Part shown: one piece after another, positions 27,707-34,926 of the stretch
How positions within the stretch are numbered: the stretch's first letter is position 1
Layout of the letters: every line of letters begins with the position of its first letter
Assembly: GCA_947455435.1 (NCBI GenBank)
Contig: CANGNZ010000008.1
Location: 1 to 34,926 of the forward strand
Direction of reading: 5' to 3'
Origin: Microbacteriaceae bacterium
GTDB taxonomy: Bacteria > Actinomycetota > Actinomycetes > Actinomycetales > Microbacteriaceae
DNA length: 34,926 bases
The notes under the pieces: model-generated
Seen by the model: only the letters and a program-made list of their open reading frames with translations
What the model was told of the DNA's origin: nothing
Database searches by the model: none
Program-made: the position numbers and the translations under genes

Positions 27707-28996
27707 ATGAGTTCAGACCTTTATTCCCGAAACTTCGATGCACCGGTCGCCACTCGCGCCATTTCGGCAACTGTCAAGTTGCCTGGTTCAAAGTCACTAA
27801 CCAACCGCGAACTAGTGCTCTCGGCTTTGGCATCTGAACCCACGCAACTAACCGGCGCACTGGTCTCGCGTGACAGCGCGCTGATGATCGCGGCTCTCGA
27901 AGCCTTTGGTTCGCGAATCGAAGGTGGGCAGACCACCTCCCCGAAGATTTACCCAGCCATGCTCAACACGGACGCATCGATTGATTGCGGTCTTGCCGGA
28001 ACCGTGATGCGTTTCGTTCCGCCACTTTCGGTTTTGAACTCGGGCAAGATCGCCTTCGATGGCGACGCCGCTGCGCGTCGACGACCGATGAACACCACAA
28101 TCGAAAGCCTTCGAGCCCTTGGAGCCGAAGTCGAGAACTCCGACGGGGCACTCCCCTTCTCGGTTCACGGCTTGGGCAAGGTCACCGGCGGTGAAATCAC
28201 GATCGATGCATCGAGTTCGAGCCAATTCGTTTCAGGGCTCCTGCTGGCGGCAGCTCGATTCGAAACCGGCCTGACTCTTCGCCACAAGGGTGAACACCTG
28301 CCTTCGCTGCCGCACATCGAAATGACTCTGCAGTGCCTCCGTGAGCGCGGTGTAGTCGTTTCTGAGCCTGAGCCCTGCGTTTGGCGAGTTGAGCCCGGAC
28401 AAATCGCCGGAGGCACCAAGTCGATCGAACCAGACCTTTCGAACGCCGGGCCTTTCCTGGCCGCAGCCATGGTTGCTGGCGGCAGCGTCACTATTCCAGG
28501 TTGGCCGGGTGTCACGACTCAGGTTGGCGACGAATTCGACGGAATTTTGCAGCAAATGGGCGCCACAATCGTCCGAGATGAGCGCGGTCTCACCATCACC
28601 GGAACGGGCGTGATTCACGGAATCGACATCGACCTTTCAATCGGCGGTGAGCTAGCTCCAGTCGTGGCAGGTTTGGCCGTGCTGGCAACCTCATCAAGCC
28701 GTCTGAGCGGAATCGCCCACCTTCGTGGCCACGAAACCGACAGACTGGCCGCACTTGCAACCGAGATCAACAGAATCGGCGGCAAATGCCAAGAAACCGA
28801 GGACGGCCTGATCATCGAGCCGTCGAAGGAACTGCACGGCGGCCTGTGGCAAACCTACGAAGATCACCGCATGGCAACCACCGGTGCCATTATCGGTCTG
28901 CGCGTGCCTGGCATCGAGATTGAAAACATCCGCACCACAGCCAAGACCATGCCGAATTTCGTTGAACTCTGGAACCAGATGCTCGGTGTCGCTTGA
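27707..28996 (+). CDS. aroA: 3-phosphoshikimate 1-carboxyvinyltransferase (EPSP synthase)
   Basis: LPGSKSLTNRELVLSALA, LAGTVMRFVPPLS, SSSSQFVSGLLLAA, RGHETDRLAALATEINRIGG, YEDHRMATTGAIIGL. Confidence 0.98.
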   Translation: MSSDLYSRNFDAPVATRAISATVKLPGSKSLTNRELVLSALASEPTQLTGALVSRDSALMIAALEAFGSRIEGGQTTSPKIYPAMLNTDASIDCGLAGTVMRFVPPLSVLNSGKIAFDGDAAARRRPMNTTIESLRALGAEVENSDGALPFSVHGLGKVTGGEITIDASSSSQFVSGLLLAAARFETGLTLRHKGEHLPSLPHIEMTLQCLRERGVVVSEPEPCVWRVEPGQIAGGTKSIEPDLSNAGPFLAAAMVAGGSVTIPGWPGVTTQVGDEFDGILQQMGATIVRDERGLTITGTGVIHGIDIDLSIGGELAPVVAGLAVLATSSSRLSGIAHLRGHETDRLAALATEINRIGGKCQETEDGLIIEPSKELHGGLWQTYEDHRMATTGAIIGLRVPGIEIENIRTTAKTMPNFVELWNQMLGVA

Positions 28997-30015
28997 GCTG
29001 GCTTTACGAACCAGAAGACAACGGTCATGACCTAGACGAGACCGACGTTCGAATTCGCCCGAACCCGAAGGGCAACAAGCCGCGCACCAAGAACCGGCCG
29101 AGCTACAAGGACGCGCCGATTGGCATGGTCACCGGAGTTGACCTTGGCCGTTATCACGTGCTGCTTGCGGACAATCGGTCGGTTAATGCCACGATGGGTA
29201 AAGAGCTTCGCAAGGAGGGCGCGGTGGTTGGCGACAGAGTTGCTTTGGCCGGTGACACCTCAGACACCCAGGGGGCGCTCTCACGAATCGTGCGAGTCGA
29301 ACCGCGGACCTCGCTGCTGAGACGAAGCGCAGACGACAGCGACGTTGTCGAGCGAGTAATTGTGGCAAATGCCACACAGATGGCAATCGTGGTCGCCATC
29401 GCCAACCCAGAGCCGCGAACGAGACTTGTTGACCGCTACCTTGCCGCGGCGTTCGATGCCGGACTCAAACCGATTTTGATCATCACCAAGACAGATCTAG
29501 CCACCACCGACGAATTCTTGAAAAACTTCGACGGCCTGAGCATTCCGGTTGTTGAAACCAGATCGGACGAACCAAACCTCGAAGCGATTCACGCGCTTCT
29601 CGCCGGCAACATGACCGTAATGGTCGGCCACTCTGGCGTAGGTAAGTCAACGTTGGTAAATGACTTGGTGCCTGGCACCGGGCGCGCGACCGGCGTGGTC
29701 AACGAAGTTACCGGCCGTGGCAGACACACATCTTCGTCGGCAAGAGCGATCAAACTGCCAGACGGCTGGATCATCGACACCCCAGGTGTGCGCTCCTTCG
29801 GGCTTGGCCACGTCAAACCAGAGAACCTCCTGAAGTCTTTTGAAGACCTCAACCGGTTGGCTGAGGAATGCCCACGAGACTGCAGTCACCTCCAAGGCTC
29901 GCCAGATTGCGCTTTAGATGAGGCAGTTGAGGCGGGCAACGTTTCTGCCGGCAGACTCGACTCTCTTCGCCGACTAATGTCGTCGCTGTCTTCTGCAGGT
30001 AATCTCGAAAAATGA
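28993..30015 (+). CDS. rsgA: Ribosome small subunit-dependent GTPase A; TTG start
   Basis: Circularly permuted GTPase: ITKTDLA, GHSGVGKSTLVNDLVPG, DTPGVRSFGLGHV; Zn region CPRDCSHLQGSPDCA. Confidence 0.96.
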   Translation: MSWLYEPEDNGHDLDETDVRIRPNPKGNKPRTKNRPSYKDAPIGMVTGVDLGRYHVLLADNRSVNATMGKELRKEGAVVGDRVALAGDTSDTQGALSRIVRVEPRTSLLRRSADDSDVVERVIVANATQMAIVVAIANPEPRTRLVDRYLAAAFDAGLKPILIITKTDLATTDEFLKNFDGLSIPVVETRSDEPNLEAIHALLAGNMTVMVGHSGVGKSTLVNDLVPGTGRATGVVNEVTGRGRHTSSSARAIKLPDGWIIDTPGVRSFGLGHVKPENLLKSFEDLNRLAEECPRDCSHLQGSPDCALDEAVEAGNVSAGRLDSLRRLMSSLSSAGNLEK

Positions 30016-30791
30016 CATTCACCGATGACCTTTTGCTCGCGCAACAGCTTGCCGATATTGCCGATGCGATAACTCTCGATCGCTTCATGGCCCAAGACCT
30101 GGCGGTTGAGAAAAAAACTGATGCAACTGAGGTCACCGATGCCGATCGAGCCACCGAATTGGCCATAAAGACAAGACTTTCTCAAGAACGACCAAACGAT
30201 GGAATCATCGGCGAAGAGTTTGGCGCGACCGCAGGCTCAAACCGAACCTGGATCATTGACCCAATCGATGGCACGGCCAACTACATGCGCGGCGTACCGG
30301 TTTGGGCAACCCTAATTGCCCTCGCCGTCGATGGTAAACCGGTTCTAAGCGTGGTTTCGGCCCCGGCTATGGGTCGCCGATGGTGGGGTTCACCAGGCGA
30401 AGGAGCGAAGACCCGCGAATTGGACGGGTCGGTTCGCCACCTGAACGTTTCGAAGATTTCTACTCTCGAAGATGCGTCCTTGAGCTACAACAATCTAAAA
30501 CTCTGGGATCTCTCGGGCATGCTCGGTGGTCTCCTGGGCCTGACTCGCAAGGTTTGGCGCACGCGAGCATACGGTGATTTCTGGAGCTACATGCTGCTCG
30601 CCGAAGGCGCGCTTGAGATTGTTGCCGAGCACGATCTCAAGATTTACGACATCGCGGCACTTGTACCAATTGTTGAACAAGCCGGTGGGCGTTTCAGCGC
30701 CATCAATGGCGAACTAACCGCAGAAACTTCTTCGGTGCTCGCCACCAACGGTTTTCTGCACAAACTTAGTTCTGCGGAAATCCTAGGTTGA
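30012..30791 (+). CDS. hisN: Histidinol-phosphatase, inositol monophosphatase family
   Basis: IIGEEFG, WIIDPIDGTANYMRGVPVWATLIAL, AEHDLKIYDIAALVPIVEQAGG. Confidence 0.92.
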   Translation: MTFTDDLLLAQQLADIADAITLDRFMAQDLAVEKKTDATEVTDADRATELAIKTRLSQERPNDGIIGEEFGATAGSNRTWIIDPIDGTANYMRGVPVWATLIALAVDGKPVLSVVSAPAMGRRWWGSPGEGAKTRELDGSVRHLNVSKISTLEDASLSYNNLKLWDLSGMLGGLLGLTRKVWRTRAYGDFWSYMLLAEGALEIVAEHDLKIYDIAALVPIVEQAGGRFSAINGELTAETSSVLATNGFLHKLSSAEILG

Positions 30792-32247
30792 TTCCGCCGT
30801 GGCTAGGGTCTAGCCACCGAGACGTGATTGCCTTGCCCCGAGTGAAGAAGTGAACGCCCTCGGCGCCGTGCGCCTTGGTGTCTCCGAATAGGGAATTCTT
30901 CCAGCCACCAAAAGAGTAGTAGGCAACCGGAACAGGAATCGGCACATTGATGCCGACCATGCCAACCTCGACCTCGTTTTGAAAACGTCTTGCCGCACCG
31001 CCGTCGTTGGTAAAAATGGCTGTGCCGTTGCCGAAGGCTCCAGAGTTGATCAAGGCCAGCCCCTCGTCGTAACTGTTTACGCGAACAACCGAGAGCACCG
31101 GGCCGAAAATCTCTTCGGTATAGACCTTCGAAGTCGTCGGCACATTGTCGATCAGGGTAGGGCCGAGCCAAAATCCGTTAGGTTCGCCATCTGCCTGAAC
31201 CTCGCGCCCGTCAACGACAACCTTAGCGCCATCGGCGGCGGCGATCTCGATGAAGCTAGCTACCTTGTCGCGGTGTTCGCGGGTCACCAGTGGGCCCATG
31301 TCGCAACCGCGGCGGCCATCGCCGGTTCGAAGTGACTCCATGCGGGTGACAATCTTCGGAATCAGCTGGTCTGCGATTGGCTCAACCGCAACCAAAACCG
31401 AGATCGCCATGCAGCGCTCACCGGCCGAGCCGAAGCCCGCGTTTACGGCCGAATCTGCGACCAAATCGAGGTCGGCATCTGGCAAAACGAGCATGTGGTT
31501 TTTTGCCCCGCCGAGGGCCTGAACGCGTTTGCCATTGGCTGTGCCCTTTTCATAGACGTATTTTGCGATCGGGGTCGAACCAACAAACGAAATCGAGGCG
31601 ACGTCTGGGTTCTCGAGAAGGCCATCAACGGCCTCCTTGTCGCCCTGGACAACGTTGAATACTCCGTCTGGCAAACCAGCCTCTTGTAGGAGTTTGGCGA
31701 TCCAGATGCTGGCGCTCGGTGCTTTCTCTGACGGCTTCAAAATCACAGTGTTGCCCGCAGCCAGCGCCAGCGGGAAGAACCACATGGGCACCATTGCCGG
31801 GAAGTTGAAGGGGCTGATAACTCCGACTACCCCGAGTGGCTGGCGGATTTCGTAAACGTCAACCCCTGTCGACGCGTTTTCGGTGTAAGAACCCTTTAGA
31901 AGGTGAGGGATACCCGTGGCAAATTCAACGATTTCCTGCCCGCGGGTAATCTCGCCCAGAGCATCTGAGAGGACCTTGCCGTGCTCCGCTGTGATAAGAG
32001 CTGCCAACTCGCCTTTTCGGGCGTTGAGGAGCTCCCTGAAAGCAAACATGACCTGCTGGCGCTTGGCCAGTGAGGCGTCTCGCCAGGTCGGGAACGCCGC
32101 CTTGGCAGCGGCAACGGCAGCGTCGAGCTCTGCGCGGGTAGAAAGACCGACGCGAGCAGTCTCTAAACCTAGCGCTGGGTCATAAACCGGGGAGGTTCTG
32201 CCACTGGCCGATTCGACTGCTTTACCGTTGATCCAATTCGAAGTCAT
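30766..32247 (-). CDS. mmsA: CoA-acylating methylmalonate-semialdehyde dehydrogenase
   Basis: ISPFNFPAMVPMWFFPLALAAGNTVILKPSEKAP; QALGGAKNHMLVLPDADLD; NAGFGSAGERCMAISV. Confidence 0.95.
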   Translation of the reverse strand: MTSNWINGKAVESASGRTSPVYDPALGLETARVGLSTRAELDAAVAAAKAAFPTWRDASLAKRQQVMFAFRELLNARKGELAALITAEHGKVLSDALGEITRGQEIVEFATGIPHLLKGSYTENASTGVDVYEIRQPLGVVGVISPFNFPAMVPMWFFPLALAAGNTVILKPSEKAPSASIWIAKLLQEAGLPDGVFNVVQGDKEAVDGLLENPDVASISFVGSTPIAKYVYEKGTANGKRVQALGGAKNHMLVLPDADLDLVADSAVNAGFGSAGERCMAISVLVAVEPIADQLIPKIVTRMESLRTGDGRRGCDMGPLVTREHRDKVASFIEIAAADGAKVVVDGREVQADGEPNGFWLGPTLIDNVPTTSKVYTEEIFGPVLSVVRVNSYDEGLALINSGAFGNGTAIFTNDGGAARRFQNEVEVGMVGINVPIPVPVAYYSFGGWKNSLFGDTKAHGAEGVHFFTRGKAITSRWLDPSHGGINLGFPQN

Positions 32248-32261
32248 GGCTTCAGTTTAGA

Positions 32262-32276
32262 ACCCTGTAACAAGGT
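32262..32276. promoter_or_regulatory. Palindromic candidate operator ACCcTGTaACAaGGT between mmsA and cysK
   Basis: 6 of 7 symmetric positions complementary around central A32269; located in the divergent intergenic region. Confidence 0.45.
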
Positions 32277-32320
32277 GAAACAGTCGGTGAAGCCTGTCGA
32301 TTACGAGGCAAAATCGTCTT

Positions 32321-33256
32321 ATGACTATCTACAACGACATCACAGAGGCATTCGGCAACACTCCCCTAGTTCGTTTGAACCGAATCACTGACGGGGCGGC
32401 CGCTGACGTTTATGCGAAGCTCGAGTTCTACAACCCATCTTCTTCGGTAAAAGACCGTTTGGGCATAGCCATGGTCGACGCCGCTGAGGCTTCAGGCGAA
32501 CTCAAGCCAGGCGGCGCAATCGTTGAGGCAACCTCGGGCAACACCGGTATCGCGCTCGCGATGGTTGGCGCCGCCCGCGGTTACAAGGTCATCCTCACCA
32601 TGCCTGACAGCATGAGCGTTGAGCGTCGTACCCTGCTTCGCGCATATGGTGCAGAGCTCGTGCTCACCCCAGCAGCCGAAGGCATGCGCGGCGCAGTTTC
32701 TAAGGCCGAAGAAATCGCGTCAACCACCGGCGCAATTGCGGTACGCCAGTTTGCCAATCCGGCTGGACCAAAGATTCACCGCGAAACCACAGCTGCTGAG
32801 ATTTGGCGCGACACAAACGGTGAAGTTGACATCTTCGTTGCCGGCATCGGCACGGGCGGTACCATCACCGGCGTCGGCCAAGCTCTCAAAGAACTAAACC
32901 CGAACATCAAAGTAATCGCCGTTGAGCCCCTTGCCTCGCCGATCTTGAATGGCGGATCTCCAGCCGGCCACCCGATTCAGGGTATTGGCCCAAACTTTGT
33001 GCCAGAGGTTCTCGACACCACCGTTTACGACGAGGTGCTCGATGCCCCTAACGAAGAGGCACTCGCTTACGCTCGACGCCTCGCCACCGATGAAGGTATT
33101 CTTGGAGGTATCTCCTCTGGCGCTGCCGCCTGGGGTGCATCGCAAATCGCGAACCGTCCTGAGAACGCCGGTAAGAAGATTGTTGTAATTTTCGCCTCGT
33201 TTGGCGAGCGTTACCTTTCGACCGTTCTATACAAGGACCTGATCGAAGAAAGCTAG
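32321..33256 (+). CDS. cysK: Cysteine synthase A
   Basis: [62 protein letters not shown]. Confidence 0.97.
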   Translation: MTIYNDITEAFGNTPLVRLNRITDGAAADVYAKLEFYNPSSSVKDRLGIAMVDAAEASGELKPGGAIVEATSGNTGIALAMVGAARGYKVILTMPDSMSVERRTLLRAYGAELVLTPAAEGMRGAVSKAEEIASTTGAIAVRQFANPAGPKIHRETTAAEIWRDTNGEVDIFVAGIGTGGTITGVGQALKELNPNIKVIAVEPLASPILNGGSPAGHPIQGIGPNFVPEVLDTTVYDEVLDAPNEEALAYARRLATDEGILGGISSGAAAWGASQIANRPENAGKKIVVIFASFGERYLSTVLYKDLIEES

Positions 33257-33264
33257 GGCACAGT

Positions 33265-33765
33265 ATCCGTTTCGGTGAGAACGTTAAAGCAGGCCTAAAG
33301 CGCGACCCAGCAGCACGTCACGCACTAGAGGTTATTCTCACCTCACCCGGACTACATGCACTCTGGAACCATCGCCAGGCTCATCTGCTCTGGATGCTTC
33401 ACCTTAAGACTCTCGCCCGCATGTGGGCATACGCTGGGCGAATGTTTACCGGCATCGAAATTCACCCAGCCGCAACAATTGGCCGCCGTCTGGTGATCGA
33501 CCACGGCATGGGCATCGTTATCGGTGAAACCGCCATCGTTGGCGACGACGTTTTGCTTTACCACGGGGTAACCCTTGGCGCTAAAAGCGAAGCTACCGGC
33601 AAACGCCACCCGACAGTCGGCGACAACGTGATCATTGGCGCTCAGAGCACAATCATTGGCAACATCACGCTCGGCGCTGGCTCGCGAGTTGGAGCTGGCT
33701 CCGTGGTTACCCGGGACGTAGCAAACGGGGCTACCGTTATCGGTAACCCCGCTCGCGAAATTTAG
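33265..33765 (+). CDS. cysE: Serine O-acetyltransferase; apparent ATC start (track ORF at 33394 is N-terminally truncated)
   Basis: In-frame extension reads (I)[47 protein letters not shown]..., matching the SAT N-terminal region; hexapeptide repeats follow ([31 protein letters not shown]). AGGG lies 7 nt upstream of the ATC. Confidence 0.9.
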   Translation: MRFGENVKAGLKRDPAARHALEVILTSPGLHALWNHRQAHLLWMLHLKTLARMWAYAGRMFTGIEIHPAATIGRRLVIDHGMGIVIGETAIVGDDVLLYHGVTLGAKSEATGKRHPTVGDNVIIGAQSTIIGNITLGAGSRVGAGSVVTRDVANGATVIGNPAREI

Positions 33766-33768
33766 TAC

Positions 33769-34362
33769 TTAGTCGTCTTTACCCTTTGGAGCTGTTGGGT
33801 CCTTTGGAGTTTTTGGGGCCTTCTTTTCTTTTGGCGGTTTTGGTGCATCGCAAGCCTTTAGTGACTTCGAACGCTCCTCAGTCGCCTTCTTGATTTCCTG
33901 GCGGTTCTTCTCTTCGGCGGCACGCTGAGCCTTTAGTAGGGTCTTCTGCGCCTCAACGACGGCCTTGGCCGCTTTGGCCTCTGCCTTTGCGGCAGCAACT
34001 GCAGCTGCCTTCTCGGCGTTGGTTGGGTCGGTGGCTAGAGCCGCCTTAGCTGCCTTTAAGGCATCCTTAGCAACCTTTGCAGCCGCCTTAGCTGCCTCAA
34101 GGGCTGCCTTCTCGTCGGCAATCGCGGTTGTCACCGCAGTATTGGCCTGGTTCACGGCATTGTTGTATGCCGTGTTGGTGGCATTGGTGTACTGGGTGTA
34201 GGCGTTGGTCAACGCGGTGTACTGATTAACGGTGGTAGTAGTCGTGGTGGTTGCGGTTGGGCAAACAGGAATCTCGTCGTGAGCCATCGCCGAGCTGCCG
34301 AAGCCGGCGATTAGAGCAACGGTGAAAGTCGCGGCTGCCGCGGTCTTTGCGATCTTGTTCAT
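33769..34362 (-). CDS. Secreted Ala/Lys-rich, predicted long-helix/coiled-coil protein with a Lys/Pro C-terminal tail
   Basis: Signal peptide MNKIAKTAAAATFTVALIAGFGSSAMAHD; AKAAAKVAKDALKAAKAAL... repeats; PKPPKEKKAPKTPKDPTAPKGKDD tail. Confidence 0.75.
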   Translation of the reverse strand: MNKIAKTAAAATFTVALIAGFGSSAMAHDEIPVCPTATTTTTTTVNQYTALTNAYTQYTNATNTAYNNAVNQANTAVTTAIADEKAALEAAKAAAKVAKDALKAAKAALATDPTNAEKAAAVAAAKAEAKAAKAVVEAQKTLLKAQRAAEEKNRQEIKKATEERSKSLKACDAPKPPKEKKAPKTPKDPTAPKGKDD

Positions 34363-34492
34363 TTGATCCTTCTCTCAAGCGGGTTTTCGCTTAGGTCTAT
34401 TCCACAACATCTCGTCTGTGAGTTGTTTGTGAAACACGAAAGAAAAGTCTGTGCCATTTGCAAGGTCAGGTGGGTTCTGATTGGCTAAGGAG

Positions 34493-34926
34493 ATGGCACT
34501 AATACTTGTGGTTGACGACGAAGTAAATCTAGCCGAGATGATCTGCGATGCTCTAAGCATCTCGGGACACAAAGCGATTGCTGCGCACGACGGCGTTGCG
34601 GCTCTGACAGCGGTTCGCGAACAAAAACCAAACCTAATCATCACCGATGTGAACATGCCAAAAGTTGACGGCTTTGAACTGCTGGAACGGTTGCGTTCAA
34701 GTGGTAACGAAACACCGGTCATCGTGCTGACGGCGCGCACCGATAAGCAAGACCTGACAACCGGCTTCAGATCTGGCGCAGACGACTTCATGGTCAAACC
34801 TTTTGTACTCCAAGAACTAATGCTCCGAGTCAACGCCGTACTTCGCCGCAGCGGGGGCCTAGGCAACGAGGCAAATGTCATGGAATGTGGCCCAGTACGA
34901 GTAATCGATGACGAACGTCTAGTTGA
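34493..34926 (+). CDS. Response regulator (OmpR/PhoB-like receiver), truncated by window end; alternative TTG start at 34481
   Basis: MALILVVDDEVNLAEMICDALSISGHKAIAAHDGVAALTAVREQKPNLIITDVNMPKVDGFELLERLRSSGNETPVIVLTARTDKQDLTTGFRSGADDFMVKPFVLQELMLRVNAVLRR; not in the track because its stop is outside the window. Confidence 0.94.
   Translation, partial: MALILVVDDEVNLAEMICDALSISGHKAIAAHDGVAALTAVREQKPNLIITDVNMPKVDGFELLERLRSSGNETPVIVLTARTDKQDLTTGFRSGADDFMVKPFVLQELMLRVNAVLRRSGGLGNEANVMECGPVRVIDDERLV

Noticed and set aside
33850-34200. Low-complexity GCCTTxGC-type repeats as a tandem DNA repeat or CRISPR-like array
   Set aside because: The repetition is explained by Ala/Lys codons of the Ala/Lys-rich protein; units are irregular and there are no spacer-repeat alternations.
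34375-34881. 168-aa minus-strand ORF
   Set aside because: It is antisense to a clear response regulator receiver domain on the plus strand (MALILVVDDE...), and its translation is low-complexity Ser/Arg-rich with no recognisable domain.
1-34926. Mobile elements, prophage, CRISPR or defence islands
   Set aside because: No transposase, integrase, phage or Cas-like ORFs and no direct-repeat boundaries were seen; gene content is housekeeping throughout.

Overview
This 34.9 kb window is a compact, moderate-GC actinobacterial chromosomal segment. Gene content and order suggest Microbacteriaceae or a related Micrococcales lineage; that placement is inference. It is mostly housekeeping: ssrA(5' part)-GNAT-smpB-ftsX-ftsE-prfB; an MFS transporter; a small Tad/Flp-type pilus locus; tRNA-Leu(UAG); a secreted S8 protease with GNAT and ung; an M20 amidohydrolase; metY-metX; a GT87-like protein; an NAD(P)H-hydrate dehydratase; a second MFS; an OYE-family oxidoreductase; two CNNM/CorC-like proteins; the 2-oxoglutarate decarboxylase/dehydrogenase fusion (kgd/odhA); an SGNH-like protein; a SigR/RsrA pair; aroA-rsgA-hisN; mmsA; cysK-cysE; an Ala/Lys-rich secreted protein; and the start of a response regulator. 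I saw no mobile element, CRISPR array or defence island. Several signals are absent from the supplied ORF track: the 5' part of a tmRNA with a readable tag; a 47-aa Flp-like ORF in the Tad locus; a cysE whose conserved N-terminus has no in-frame ATG/GTG/TTG and appears to start at ATC; a long nested hairpin in the metY leader that would occlude its RBS; a near-symmetric shared -10 between nnrD and an MFS gene consistent with bidirectional leaderless transcription; and operator-like palindromes upstream of the M20 gene and between mmsA and cysK. I did not find a convincing wholly new multi-gene system. The metY leader and the cysE start are the best candidates for undescribed biology. All structure and homology statements are by eye and need computational confirmation.
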